A stretch of DNA of 59,659 nt from an uncultured Bacteroidaceae bacterium (GCA_934394435.1 CAKRRN010000010.1:1-59659), one strand, 5' to 3'; counted from the first letter of the stretch, positions 1-8,703 are shown. Notes: a model not told the origin generated them from the letters alone. Made by a program: numbers and translations.

Positions 1-240
1 TACTGAAAGCTGCTACTAACGACTCATAAATCTACCCTTAATCGTGTATTGGATGATAGTTGCGGATTTTAGGTTTATGTCAATATAACAATCTACTGTC
101 AATCCTATGTCAAATGTGGTGCAAAAGTACATATTTATAGTCATAAAGTAGGGCGGTTTTGAACGTAAATTTGCGTGTGACACATAATTGTAATAACTTT
201 GCATGGAATATAAGTGAACCAAATTTGAACCAACAGACCG
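1..240. other. Left-edge intergenic region, no gene seen
   Basis: No credible coding region was found here. The long antisense reading frame across positions 16-963 is a shadow of the purM-like gene. The stretch carries the promoter of that gene at its right end. It also holds a possible minus-strand -7 box at 122-129 (CAAAAGTA, which reads TACTTTTG on the minus strand), so a divergent gene may lie off the left edge. No start codon with a usable frame for such a gene is visible inside the window. Confidence 0.6.
170..201 (+). promoter_or_regulatory. Bacteroidetes-type promoter of the purM-like gene
   Basis: TTTG at 170-173 is followed after 20 bp by TAACTTTG at 194-201. This fits the TTTG-N19-21-TAnnTTTG consensus of the Bacteroidetes primary sigma factor. 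It leaves a leader of about 35 nt before the ATG at 241. No Shine-Dalgarno sequence is apparent, as is usual in the phylum. Confidence 0.7.
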
Positions 241-1407
241 ATGAGTAACCAACGTTACATGATGCGCGGAGTAAGCGCAGCTAAGGAAGATGTGCACAAT
301 GCTATCAAGAACATTGATAAGGGTATCTATCCACAGGCTTTCTGTAAGATAATACCGGATATTCTGGGAGGTGATCCCGATTACTGCTGCATCATGCATG
401 CTGATGGTGCTGGTACCAAGAGCAGCCTGGCCTACACCTACTGGCGTGAGACTGGTGATTTGGGCGTGTGGAAAGGCATTGCTCAAGATGCTCTTATTAT
501 GAATACGGATGACTTGCTTTGTGTGGGTGCTGTGGATAATATTCTTGTGAGTAGTACTATCGGACGAAACAAGATGCTTATTCCGGGTGAGGTGATAAGT
601 GCCATCATCAATGGTACGGATGAACTGATGCAGGAAATGCGTGAAATGGGTATTGGTATTTATGGTACGGGTGGTGAGACTGCGGATGTAGGCGATTTGG
701 TACGTACTATCATTGTGGACAGTACTGTCACTTGTCGTATGAAACGTGCGGATGTGATTGACAATGCCAACATACGTCCGGGCGATGTGATAGTAGGTCT
801 TTCCAGTTGCGGTCAGGCTACCTACGAGAAAGAATATAATGGCGGCATGGGAAGCAATGGACTTACCAGTGCGCGTCACGATGTGTTTGCCAAATACCTG
901 GCAGAGAAATATCCAGAGAGTTACGATAAGGCTGTTCCCGACGAATTGGTGTATAGTGGACATTATCGTTTGGATGATGCTGTAGAGGGCAGTCCTGTGT
1001 GTGCAGGAAAACTGGTTCTCTCACCTACGCGTACTTACGCTCCAGTTATCAAACGTATGCTTGACGAAATGCGCCCTTCTATTCATGGCATGGTACATTG
1101 TACGGGTGGTGCGCAAACCAAGGTGCTCCATTTTGTGGGTGATAACTGCAGAGTCGTGAAGGATAATATGTTCCCAATACCTCCCCTCTTCCGTGCTATT
1201 CAGGAGGAAAGCGGTACCGATTGGGCAGAAATGTATAAGGTGTTTAATATGGGACACCGTATGGAAATCTATGTAAAACCAGAAGATGCGCAGCGCGTGA
1301 TAGACATCAGCCGTTCCTTTGGCGTGGATGCTCAAGTGGTGGGACACATAGAGGAAGGCAAGAAGAGTTTGGTAATCAAGAGCGAGAACGGCACTTTTGA
1401 ATATTGA
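241..1407 (+). CDS. purM: AIR synthase-related protein (PurM-type phosphoribosylformylglycinamidine cyclo-ligase)
   Basis: This 388-residue protein resembles the PurM/AIR synthase superfamily form found in Bacteroidetes. PurM closes the imidazole ring of FGAM to give AIR in cytosolic purine synthesis, using ATP. The DADGAGTKSSLAY-like segment near residues 55-68 corresponds to the glycine-rich D-G-x-GTK motif of PurM proteins. The stretch IAQDALIMNTDDLLCVGA (about residues 80-97) matches the conserved metal/ATP-binding MVNDL-type region. It is somewhat longer than E. coli PurM (about 345 aa). The ATG at 241 follows a good promoter. The next gene, prfA, starts one base after the stop codon, which implies co-transcription. 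The family is clear, but this divergent branch is sometimes labelled only AIR synthase-related. Confidence 0.85.
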   Translation: MSNQRYMMRGVSAAKEDVHNAIKNIDKGIYPQAFCKIIPDILGGDPDYCCIMHADGAGTKSSLAYTYWRETGDLGVWKGIAQDALIMNTDDLLCVGAVDNILVSSTIGRNKMLIPGEVISAIINGTDELMQEMREMGIGIYGTGGETADVGDLVRTIIVDSTVTCRMKRADVIDNANIRPGDVIVGLSSCGQATYEKEYNGGMGSNGLTSARHDVFAKYLAEKYPESYDKAVPDELVYSGHYRLDDAVEGSPVCAGKLVLSPTRTYAPVIKRMLDEMRPSIHGMVHCTGGAQTKVLHFVGDNCRVVKDNMFPIPPLFRAIQEESGTDWAEMYKVFNMGHRMEIYVKPEDAQRVIDISRSFGVDAQVVGHIEEGKKSLVIKSENGTFEY

Positions 1408-1408
1408 T

Positions 1409-2509
1409 ATGGATATACTCGAGAGATTGGATGGACTGGTAAGCCGTTATGAGGAGGTGTCAACTCTGATAACGGATGCCCACGTCATTGCCGACCAAAA
1501 GCGTTATGTCAAGTTGACCAAAGAGTACAAGGATTTGGGTAAACTGATGGACGTTCGCAAGGAATATATGGGTTGCCTGCAGAATATGGAGGATGCCAAG
1601 GAAATGTTGGCTGAGGAGACAGATCCTGATACAAAGGCGATGCTGCGCGATGAATTGGCAACAAGCGAGAAGCGCATACCTGAGTTGGAAGAAGAGATAA
1701 AACTTCTGCTTGTGCCCGCAGACCCAGAGGATGGCAAGAATGTCATCATGGAGATACGAGGTGGAACGGGAGGAGACGAGGCCGCTTTGTTTGCAGGAGA
1801 TCTCTTCCGCATGTACAGCCGCTACATAGAACTGAAGGGATGGAAGATGAGCGTGAGTAGCTTCAGCGAGGGAGCTGCAGGTGGTTTTAAGGAAATAATA
1901 TTCAGCGTGACGGGTGAAGGCGTATATGGAACACTCAAGTATGAGTCGGGTGTACATCGCGTTCAACGTGTGCCTGCCACCGAAACACAAGGACGCGTAC
2001 ATACAAGTGCTGCTACGGTGGCTGTATTGCCCGAGGCGGAAGAGTTTGATGTGGAAATCAACGAAGGAGCCATCAAATGGGATACCTTCCGCAGCAGTGG
2101 TGCTGGAGGACAGAATGTGAACAAGGTGGAGTCTGGAGTACGTGCACGTTACATGTGGCATAATCCTTTCATCAATGAAGACGAGGAAATATTGGTGGAA
2201 TGTACCGAAACTCGTGACCAACCTAAAAATAAAGAACGCGCGCTCGCACGCCTGCGTACCTTTATATATGACAAGGAACACCAGAAATATCTGGATGATA
2301 TTGCCAGCCGACGTAAGACGATGGTGAGTACAGGTGACCGAAGTGCGAAAATCAGAACTTACAACTATCCCCAAGGCCGTATTACCGACCATAGAATAGG
2401 ATATACTATCTATAACTTGGCTGCTTTCATGGATGGGCAGATACAGGATTGTATCGACCATCTTATAGTGGCTGAGAATGCAGAAAGACTTAAAGAATCA
2501 GAATTATGA
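1409..2509 (+). CDS. prfA: Peptide chain release factor 1
   Basis: Release factor 1 (366 residues) recognises UAA and UAG stop codons on the ribosome and triggers hydrolysis of peptidyl-tRNA. The catalytic GGQ motif is at residues 233-235 inside SSGAGGQNVNKVES, and the N-terminal coiled region and length are typical. The frame is open from a TTG at 1397 that overlaps purM. I chose the ATG at 1409, one base after the purM stop, because it begins the family-typical MDILERLDGL sequence. The 3' end overlaps pyrF by 4 nt (ATGA), so translation of the two is probably coupled. The stop-codon recognition loop was not examined residue by residue, but overall similarity is to RF1 rather than RF2. Confidence 0.95.
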   Translation: MDILERLDGLVSRYEEVSTLITDAHVIADQKRYVKLTKEYKDLGKLMDVRKEYMGCLQNMEDAKEMLAEETDPDTKAMLRDELATSEKRIPELEEEIKLLLVPADPEDGKNVIMEIRGGTGGDEAALFAGDLFRMYSRYIELKGWKMSVSSFSEGAAGGFKEIIFSVTGEGVYGTLKYESGVHRVQRVPATETQGRVHTSAATVAVLPEAEEFDVEINEGAIKWDTFRSSGAGGQNVNKVESGVRARYMWHNPFINEDEEILVECTETRDQPKNKERALARLRTFIYDKEHQKYLDDIASRRKTMVSTGDRSAKIRTYNYPQGRITDHRIGYTIYNLAAFMDGQIQDCIDHLIVAENAERLKESEL

Positions 2510-3333
2510 CCAGACAAGAACTCGTTGCCAATATCAAAGGGAAGAAAAGCTTCCTTTGCGTGGGATTGGATACAGACGTTAAAAAGATTCCTGAGCATCT
2601 GTTGCAGGAAGAAGATCCCATCTTTGCCTTTAATAAGGCTATTATTGATGCTACAGCTCCTTATTGCGTGGCCTATAAACCCAATCTTGCTTTCTATGAG
2701 AGCATGGGAGTGAAGGGATGGATAGCTTTTGAAAAGACTGTGCAGTATCTGCGTCAGAATTATCCTGACCAGTTTATAATTGCGGATGCAAAGCGTGGTG
2801 ACATAGGTAATACAAGTGCTATGTATGCTCGTTCCTTTTTTGAGGAATTGGACTTGGATGCTGTGACGGTCGCACCTTACATGGGAGAGGATAGTGTGAC
2901 TCCTTTCTTGGGATACGAAGGGAAGTGGGTCATATTGCTTGCTCTGACAAGCAACAAGGGTAGCCATGACTTCCAGCTTACAGAGGATGCCCAAGGCGAA
3001 AAACTATTTCAGAAGGTGTTGCGCAAGAGTCAGGAATGGGCTGGCAATGACCAGATGATGTACGTGGTGGGTGCCACACAGGGACGTGCCTTCGAGGAGA
3101 TACGTGCTATTGCCCCGCATCATTTCTTGCTCGTACCTGGTATCGGAGCACAGGGAGGTTCTCTGGAAGAGGTATGCCGTTATGGAATGACCAGCGAGTG
3201 TGGACTGATTGTTAATAGTAGCCGTGCCATTATATATGCTGACCACACAGAAGCCTTTGCACGTGTGGCTGGTGAAAAAGCACACGAAGTGCAGATGCAA
3301 ATGGCTGAACAAATGAATAAGTATGGAATTTAA
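2506..3333 (+). CDS. pyrF: Orotidine 5'-phosphate decarboxylase
   Basis: This 275-residue enzyme catalyses the last step of UMP synthesis, decarboxylating OMP. The active-site signature DAKRGDIGNTS lies at about residues 90-100, with the Lys and Asp residues used in catalysis. The length fits the longer type 2 OMP decarboxylase subfamily, common in Bacteroidetes. A typical phosphate-binding GIGAQGG segment is seen near residues 211-217. The start ATG overlaps the prfA stop (ATGA), and the end overlaps the start of lpxD by 11 nt. It is therefore embedded in a tightly packed operon mixing nucleotide, translation and lipid A genes. Confidence 0.95.
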   Translation: MTRQELVANIKGKKSFLCVGLDTDVKKIPEHLLQEEDPIFAFNKAIIDATAPYCVAYKPNLAFYESMGVKGWIAFEKTVQYLRQNYPDQFIIADAKRGDIGNTSAMYARSFFEELDLDAVTVAPYMGEDSVTPFLGYEGKWVILLALTSNKGSHDFQLTEDAQGEKLFQKVLRKSQEWAGNDQMMYVVGATQGRAFEEIRAIAPHHFLLVPGIGAQGGSLEEVCRYGMTSECGLIVNSSRAIIYADHTEAFARVAGEKAHEVQMQMAEQMNKYGI

Positions 3334-4369
3334 CGCACAGATGATAGCCAGCCTCATAGGAGGAACCATAGTGGGAGATCCTGAGGCAAAAGTGAATAAT
3401 TTTGCTAAGATAGAGGAGGGAAAACCTGGTTGTATCAGTTTCCTTGCTAATGACAAGTATGAGCATTACATCTACACTACAGAGAGTAGCGTGGTGCTGG
3501 TGAATAACAATTTCGAACCAAAGCATGAGATAAAGGCTACACTCATAAAGGTGCCCGATGCTCGTGAGGCTGTGGCGCAACTCTTGCAGGCATACGAAAG
3601 TATGAAACCCAAGCGTACAGGAGTTAGTGAATTGGCGTTTATAGACTCAACAGCCAAGGTGGGCAAGGACTGTTATGTGGGTCCGTTTGTAGCTATTGCA
3701 GAAGGTGTTGAAATAGGTGAGGGCTGTGTCATTCATCCGCATGTTACGATTGGCAAGAATGTAAAAGTAGGGGATAATACAGAAATATATAGTAATGCTG
3801 TTATCTACCATGATTGTCAAGTGGGCAACCGATGCATCTTGCACGCAGGATGCGTAATTGGTGCGGATGGTTTTGGCTTCCAACCAACAGAACATGGCTA
3901 TGACAAAATTCCTCAGATAGGTATTGCTATTATTGAGGATGATGTGGAGATTGGAGCCAATACTTGTGTGGACAGAGCTGTGATGGGTGCTACCGTTGTG
4001 CATAAAGGAGTCAAACTGGACAACCTTGTTCAGATTGCGCACAACGATGAGATTGGTAGTCATACTGTGATGTCTGCTCAGGTGGGTATTGCAGGTAGTA
4101 CAAAGGTAGGCGAATGGTGTATGTTTGGCGGACAGGTGGGTATTGCAGGTCATGCCACTATAGCCAATCGTACAATGGCTGGTGCTCAGGCTGGCATTCC
4201 CAACAGTGTCAAGAAGGAGGGCACTGCCATTCAGGGGTCACCTGCCATCGATGGTCGTAACTTCTGGAAGTCAAGTGCCATTTTCAAATGTCTGCCCGAC
4301 ATATGGAGCGACCTCAATCGTATGAAGAAAGAAATACAAGCTCTGAAGAGCCAATTAGAAAATAAATAG
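3323..4369 (+). CDS. lpxD: UDP-3-O-(3-hydroxyacyl)glucosamine N-acyltransferase
   Basis: LpxD (348 residues) adds the second hydroxyacyl chain, carried by ACP, to UDP-3-O-acyl-glucosamine in lipid A synthesis at the cytosolic face of the inner membrane. The N-terminal about 100 residues form the uridine-binding domain. From about residue 108 there is a left-handed beta-helix of hexapeptide repeats (for example VGPFVA, IGEGCV, IGKNVK). The family's catalytic His is probably the one in LVQIAHNDEIG. The start overlaps pyrF by 11 nt. lpxC-fabZ follows after 6 nt. The lpxD - lpxC/fabZ - lpxA order is the usual one in Bacteroidales. Confidence 0.95.
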   Translation: MEFNAQMIASLIGGTIVGDPEAKVNNFAKIEEGKPGCISFLANDKYEHYIYTTESSVVLVNNNFEPKHEIKATLIKVPDAREAVAQLLQAYESMKPKRTGVSELAFIDSTAKVGKDCYVGPFVAIAEGVEIGEGCVIHPHVTIGKNVKVGDNTEIYSNAVIYHDCQVGNRCILHAGCVIGADGFGFQPTEHGYDKIPQIGIAIIEDDVEIGANTCVDRAVMGATVVHKGVKLDNLVQIAHNDEIGSHTVMSAQVGIAGSTKVGEWCMFGGQVGIAGHATIANRTMAGAQAGIPNSVKKEGTAIQGSPAIDGRNFWKSSAIFKCLPDIWSDLNRMKKEIQALKSQLENK

Positions 4370-4375
4370 GCAGAA

Positions 4376-5755
4376 ATGTTAAAACAAAATACACTCAAGG
4401 AGCAATTCTCACTTAGCGGAAAAGGATTGCATACAGGGCTCCATCTTACGGTGACTTTTATGCCTGCTCCTCCAGACCATGGATATAAGATACAGCGTAT
4501 CGACATGCCTGGGGAACCTATATTGGACGCTATTGCGGAGAACGTTATAGATACTCAGCGAGGAACTGTTCTTGGTAAGAAAGATGTGCGTTGCAGTACG
4601 GTTGAACATGCCATGGCGGCTCTTTATGCCCTGGGCTTGGATAATGTACTTATTCAGGTAGACGGTCCTGAATTTCCTATCCTGGATGGTAGTGCCGAAC
4701 TGTATGTACAGGAAATTCAACGTGTGGGAATTCAAGAACAGGATGCACCAAAGGATTTCTATTATATTACAAAGAAAATGGAATTCCGCGATGATGAGAC
4801 AGGTGCATGCATTACCTTGCTTCCAGATGAGGACTTCTCTATCACCAGTATGATTTCTTTTGAGAGCAAAGTGCTGAGCAGTCAGTTCGCTACACTCGAT
4901 AGTATGGATAAGTTTGCTACGGAGGTGGCTGCCGCGCGTACTTTTGTGTTTGTACGTGAGATTGAGCCTTTGCTTATGGCTGGTCTTATCAAGGGAGGTG
5001 ATCTTGATAATGCTATCGTAATATACGAGCGCGAAACCACACAGGAGAATCTTGATAAGTTGTGTCAGCTGACGGGTTCCGAACATCATAATGCTGCTGA
5101 GTTGGGCTATCTGCAACACAAGCCTTTGGTTTGGGAAAACGAACCCGCCCGACATAAGTTGCTTGATATTATTGGTGATATGGCTCTGATTGGCAAACCA
5201 ATCAGAGGACGTATTATTGCTACTAAGCCTGGACATACCATCAACAATAAATTTGCGCGCATGATGCGCAAGGAAATACGTAAGCATGAAGTACAGGCTC
5301 CATACTATGACCCTAACAAGGAACCTGTGATGGATATCAATCGTATCCGACAGATTCTTCCTCATAGATATCCTATGCAGTTAGTGGACAAGGTTATTGA
5401 AATCAAGGAAAAGAGTATTGTGGCTATCAAGAATGTTACCAGCAACGAGCCATTCTTCCAGGGACACTTTCCCAATGAACCCGTCATGCCTGGAGTCTTA
5501 CAGATAGAGGCGATGGCACAAACTGGAGGATTACTGGTGTTGGGAAACGTGGAGGATCCAGAGAATTATAACACTTATTTCCTGAAGATTGATAATGTGA
5601 AATTCCGTCAGAAGGTTGTGCCTGGTGATACACTTGTCTTCAAAGTGGAATTAGTGTCTCCTCTCCGTCACGGAATTGGCACTATGCAGGGATATGCTTT
5701 CATTGGTGAGAACTGTGTGGCAGAGGCCACCTTCACGGCTCAAGTGGCAAAGTAA
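4376..5755 (+). CDS. lpxC/fabZ: Bifunctional UDP-3-O-acyl-N-acetylglucosamine deacetylase / 3-hydroxyacyl-ACP dehydratase
   Basis: This is a two-domain fusion of 459 residues. Residues 1 to about 305 are LpxC, the Zn-dependent deacetylase that commits to lipid A synthesis; visible motifs are STVEHAMAAL near residues 76-85 and HKLLDIIGDMAL near residues 260-271, which contain metal-ligand His/Asp residues. Residues about 320-459 are FabZ, the dehydratase of fatty-acid elongation; LPHRYPMQLVD and FQGHFPNEPVMPGVLQIEAMAQ-type sequence carry the active-site His and Glu. The fusion is a known feature of Bacteroidetes and joins the two uses of 3-hydroxyacyl-ACP in one protein. It lies 6 nt after lpxD. 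The gap to lpxA is about 200 nt. Confidence 0.95.
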   Translation: MLKQNTLKEQFSLSGKGLHTGLHLTVTFMPAPPDHGYKIQRIDMPGEPILDAIAENVIDTQRGTVLGKKDVRCSTVEHAMAALYALGLDNVLIQVDGPEFPILDGSAELYVQEIQRVGIQEQDAPKDFYYITKKMEFRDDETGACITLLPDEDFSITSMISFESKVLSSQFATLDSMDKFATEVAAARTFVFVREIEPLLMAGLIKGGDLDNAIVIYERETTQENLDKLCQLTGSEHHNAAELGYLQHKPLVWENEPARHKLLDIIGDMALIGKPIRGRIIATKPGHTINNKFARMMRKEIRKHEVQAPYYDPNKEPVMDINRIRQILPHRYPMQLVDKVIEIKEKSIVAIKNVTSNEPFFQGHFPNEPVMPGVLQIEAMAQTGGLLVLGNVEDPENYNTYFLKIDNVKFRQKVVPGDTLVFKVELVSPLRHGIGTMQGYAFIGENCVAEATFTAQVAK

Positions 5756-5794
5756 TATACGCTTGACATTCTTGTCTACACTACAACAACAAGA

Positions 5795-5944
5795 AGAGAG
5801 AGAGAGAGAATGGTTCTGTATGGAGTCGTTCTTGAAGTCGGGAATAGACAAGAGAGTATCTGACTAATATTATATATAGTATAACAATATAGCTGCAAGA
5901 GAAACTCCTACATGAATTGCGGCTCCTTCCCTAAAAACGGAAGG
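5795..5944 (+). other. lpxC-lpxA intergenic segment with AG microsatellite and small hairpin
   Basis: The 205-nt gap before lpxA contains an (AG)7 run at 5795-5808. It also has a short hairpin, CCTTCC at 5925-5930 pairing with GGAAGG at 5939-5944, 17 nt before the lpxA ATG. No TAnnTTTG promoter box was recognised between them. The hairpin could affect lpxA translation, but this is only an inference from its position. Confidence 0.4.
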
Positions 5945-5960
5945 CAGGGGTGGGACTAAT

Positions 5961-6734
5961 ATGAGCAAAATAAGTCCGTTGGCCTATATCCATCCAGAGG
6001 CAAGAATAGGCGAGAATTGTGAGATTGGACCTTTCTGCTACATCGACAAGGGTGTGGTGATAGGTGATAACAACACGTTGATGAACAGCGTGACGGTTCT
6101 TTATGGGGCACGTATAGGTAATGGTAATATATTCTTTCCAGGTGCGGTTATCAGTGCTATTCCGCAGGATCTGAAATTTAAGGGAGAAGATACCACTGCA
6201 GAAATAGGGGATAATAATAAGATTCGAGAGAACGTGACCATCAATCGTGGTACGGCTGCTAAGGGAAAAACCGTTGTCGGAAGCAACAATCTCTTGATGG
6301 AAGGAGTGCATGTTGCCCATGATGCCATTGTTGGCAACGAATGTATTATCGGTAATTGCACAAAGTTGGCAGGCGAGATTGTCATTGATGATAGGGCAAT
6401 CTTGAGTGCGTGTGTCCTCATGCATCAGTTTTGTAGAGTGGGCAGCTACTGCATGGTAGGTGGAGGTACTCGCTTTAGCCAGAATATACTTCCCTTCAGT
6501 CTTGTCGCTCGTGATCCTGCAGCCTTCTGTGGCTTGAATATCGTAGGATTGCGTAGGCGTGGGTTTAGCCGTGAGATAATAGACAATATTCACCAGACCT
6601 ATCGTATCATCTTGCAGGAAAACGGTAAGCTCAATGACTTGCTTCAGCGCGTGGAAGATGAAATTCCAATGAGCCCAGAAATTCAGTATATTCTCGATTT
6701 TATCCGTAGTAGCGAGCGTGGATTCATCCGCTAA
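5961..6734 (+). CDS. lpxA: Acyl-ACP--UDP-N-acetylglucosamine O-acyltransferase
   Basis: LpxA (257 residues) transfers a 3-hydroxyacyl chain from ACP to UDP-GlcNAc, the first step of lipid A synthesis in the cytosol. The N-terminal two-thirds is a hexapeptide-repeat left-handed beta-helix (IHPEARIGENCEIG onwards). The C-terminal helical part is about residues 190-257. The family's catalytic His is expected in the GVHVAHDAIVGN segment near residue 121. Length is normal for the family. The ATG at 5961 begins the usual MSKISPLAYIHPEA sequence. It is likely transcribed with the upstream lpx genes. Confidence 0.95.
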   Translation: MSKISPLAYIHPEARIGENCEIGPFCYIDKGVVIGDNNTLMNSVTVLYGARIGNGNIFFPGAVISAIPQDLKFKGEDTTAEIGDNNKIRENVTINRGTAAKGKTVVGSNNLLMEGVHVAHDAIVGNECIIGNCTKLAGEIVIDDRAILSACVLMHQFCRVGSYCMVGGGTRFSQNILPFSLVARDPAAFCGLNIVGLRRRGFSREIIDNIHQTYRIILQENGKLNDLLQRVEDEIPMSPEIQYILDFIRSSERGFIR

Positions 6735-6758
6735 CCGCTGATACTAACAAAGAATTCT

Positions 6759-7292
6759 ATGACTCTCAGACTAACACTCTTCAGCCAGGAGGTGGAAGAC
6801 TTCGTGGTGGAGATAAAAATTGATGCAGATGCTACATTTGCTGACCTTCACCAACTGATACTGCAGGATTGTGGTTATCAGGAACTTGAAGGGCAAAAGT
6901 TTTTGATCTGTGATGAGGATTGGCGCGTGGAGAAACAGGTGTGTATGCGTGATATGGATGCTCGCTCGGAGGAAGACGTGTATCTTATGGAGCATACTTC
7001 CGTTGGCGAATTGATGGATGATGAGGGGCAGCGTTTTGCCTATGTGTTCGATCCTGATGCCAAGAGATTCTTCTTGATGGAACTCACAGAAAACGTGTTT
7101 GGTGAACCAAAAGGAAAGCCACATGTTAGTCGTAGACATGGGAAGGCTCCCTTGCAGATGCTTCAGGAAGAGGATGCTCCCACGCGTCAGTCAGACTCCT
7201 CTGAGGCTGTAGAGACAGGGGAGAACTTCTATGGTGAGGATGGCTTCGAGGATGAGGAGTTAGACCTGGATGGTTTTGAAGTAAGCAACTGA
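6759..7292 (+). CDS. Small acidic protein, plasmid pRiA4b ORF-3-like
   Basis: This 177-residue protein has no confidently assigned function. The N-terminal part (MTLRLTLFSQEVEDFVVEIKIDADATFADLHQLILQDCGY) resembles the start of the pRiA4b ORF-3 family fold: a beta strand followed by a helix carrying the F-x-D-LH-x-x-I pattern and then C-G-Y. The C-terminal third is very acidic (EDGFEDEELDLDGFEVSN) and looks disordered. It lies 24 nt after lpxA and 15 nt before miaA, so it is almost certainly co-transcribed with both. I infer a conserved accessory protein rather than a mobile-element gene. The family assignment is moderate, and no catalytic motif is visible. Confidence 0.6.
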   Translation: MTLRLTLFSQEVEDFVVEIKIDADATFADLHQLILQDCGYQELEGQKFLICDEDWRVEKQVCMRDMDARSEEDVYLMEHTSVGELMDDEGQRFAYVFDPDAKRFFLMELTENVFGEPKGKPHVSRRHGKAPLQMLQEEDAPTRQSDSSEAVETGENFYGEDGFEDEELDLDGFEVSN

Positions 7293-7307
7293 CGTAGACA
7301 TGCTTGC

Positions 7308-8207
7308 ATGACACTGATTGTACTGGTTGGACCTACTGCTGTAGGAAAGACAGCTGTAGCTATACGTTTGGCTAAAGCTCTTTCGTGCCCTGTGATAAAC
7401 TGCGACAGCAGGCAAATCTATAAGGGAATGGATATTGGTACAGCTGCACCTACTCCAGAGGAAACAGCCCAGGTACAGCATTACTTTGTGCGGATGCTTG
7501 ATTTAGGACAGGAATATAGTGCCGCGCGTTACGAACAAGATGCTGTTGCTCTCATCGAGAGGCTTTCATCCTCTCACCGTTACGCCGTGCTTTCGGGAGG
7601 AAGTATGATGTATGTGGATGCGGTTTGCCAGGGCATAGATGATATTCCTACGGTGGATGCTCATGTACGGGCTGACTTGAAGACACGTTATGAACAGGAT
7701 GGTCTTGACCCCTTGCTTCAGGAGCTGAAATGCCTTGACCCAGAATATTATCAGATTGTAGACCATCATAATCATAAGCGTGTGATTCATGCACTTGAGA
7801 TTTGCCTTACTTCAGGACAGACCTATAGTTCCTTCAGGGTGAGGAAAAAGAAGGTGCGTCCTTTTCGAATCATAAAGGTTGGATTACAACGCGAACGGTC
7901 GGAACTGTTCGCACGTATCAATGCTCGTGTGGACGATATGATGGAGCGGGGTTTTTTAGAGGAGGCTCGTACTCTTTATCCACATCGTAATCTCAATGCG
8001 CTTAACACGATTGGTTACAAAGAAATATTTAAGGTGCTTTCTGGGGAATGGGAATTGCCTATGGCAGTGGAGCGTGTAAAGAAAAATTCGCGCGTGTATG
8101 CAAAAAAGCAAATGACCTGGTATCAGCGTGACGAGGATATCAAATGGTTTCATCCCGATGATGTAGACCGCATCATCGAATATGTGACTCTGTCGGCAGA
8201 TAAATAG
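7308..8207 (+). CDS. miaA: tRNA dimethylallyltransferase
   Basis: MiaA (299 residues) transfers the dimethylallyl group from DMAPP to A37 of tRNAs that read codons starting with U. The P-loop GPTAVGKTA is at about residues 7-15. The DSRQIYKGMDIGTA segment (about residues 34-47) is the family signature holding the catalytic Asp and the anticodon-binding residues. The C-terminal NTIGYKEIF segment is also typical. The start is 15 nt after the previous gene. No strong intrinsic terminator directly follows. The next 1 kb is gene-free and rich in repeats. Confidence 0.95.
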   Translation: MTLIVLVGPTAVGKTAVAIRLAKALSCPVINCDSRQIYKGMDIGTAAPTPEETAQVQHYFVRMLDLGQEYSAARYEQDAVALIERLSSSHRYAVLSGGSMMYVDAVCQGIDDIPTVDAHVRADLKTRYEQDGLDPLLQELKCLDPEYYQIVDHHNHKRVIHALEICLTSGQTYSSFRVRKKKVRPFRIIKVGLQRERSELFARINARVDDMMERGFLEEARTLYPHRNLNALNTIGYKEIFKVLSGEWELPMAVERVKKNSRVYAKKQMTWYQRDEDIKWFHPDDVDRIIEYVTLSADK

Positions 8208-8252
8208 TAGTCCCAAGCTCTTTTCGTGCGAAGTGGCTCCGCTAATATTCCC

Positions 8253-8280
8253 AGTTGGAGAAAAATATTTTCTTAGTTGG
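8253..8280. repeat. Pair of AGTTGG units with 22-bp period
   Basis: AGTTGG at 8253-8258 recurs at 8275-8280. The intervening part includes the near-palindrome GAAAAATATTTTC. The 22-bp spacing equals that of the arrays at 30277 and 42184, although the sequence differs. Confidence 0.5.
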
Positions 8281-8406
8281 GGAGTACAAAAAAGCCCTCT
8301 GCTATTACCGTTTTACAGCATTGGGAGTGTGTCTACCTTGTTTTAGTTTATACAGCGAAAAACGTGTCTGTTGACTTTAATAAAAATCACTCAAGTCTTC
8401 CCTATT

Positions 8407-8437
8407 TAATACCATATTCAATGTACATTTAATACTA
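8407..8437. repeat. Two TAATAC units with 23-bp period
   Basis: TAATACC begins at 8407 and TAATACT at 8430. The spacer (ATATTCAATG followed by ACATT) is nearly the same as in the longer array at 42184-42258, so the two loci carry the same repeat family. Confidence 0.6.
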
Positions 8438-8486
8438 TATTCTATACTGCTTCACCGTTCATCCTTACTTGTGAAAAAGCGGTTGC

Positions 8487-8541
8487 CTCTATTAGTCTGC
8501 CCCAATAAAAATCTACAGAAGCGAAGTAAAGACTAATAGAG
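8487..8541. repeat. 11-bp perfect inverted repeat
   Basis: CTCTATTAGTC at 8487-8497 is the exact reverse complement of GACTAATAGAG at 8531-8541, with a 33-nt loop. No T-run follows, so it is not a typical intrinsic terminator. It lies about 280 nt downstream of miaA. Confidence 0.6.
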
Positions 8542-8659
8542 ATTGGCGAGAGCTACCCGCCAGACAGGAGTGGACTCTTGGATTCGACTTAATGACCGAT
8601 TTGGCTTTGTAAAATGTAACAGACAAAGAGAAGGATGTCTTTAGAATTGACTAAAACAT

Positions 8660-8703
8660 CCCGTATATTTCCCGTAACAATCTCGTATTATTCCCGTATT
8701 TCG
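8660..8703. repeat. Four degenerate 11-bp units
   Basis: CCCGTATATTT, CCCGTAACAAT, CTCGTATTATT and CCCGTATTTCG follow one another without gaps at exactly 11 bp. They share CYCGTA with the main array that starts about 165 bp downstream, which suggests an older, decayed part of the same array. Confidence 0.65.

Noticed and set aside
16..963. Long minus-strand ORF of 315 residues overlapping the purM-like gene
   Set aside because: Its sequence is low in family signal and rich in His and Thr, as expected for an antisense shadow; the + strand frame is a recognisable enzyme.
5795..5808. (AG)7 run as a phase-variation site
   Set aside because: It lies in an untranslated gap between housekeeping genes, far from a promoter box or start codon.
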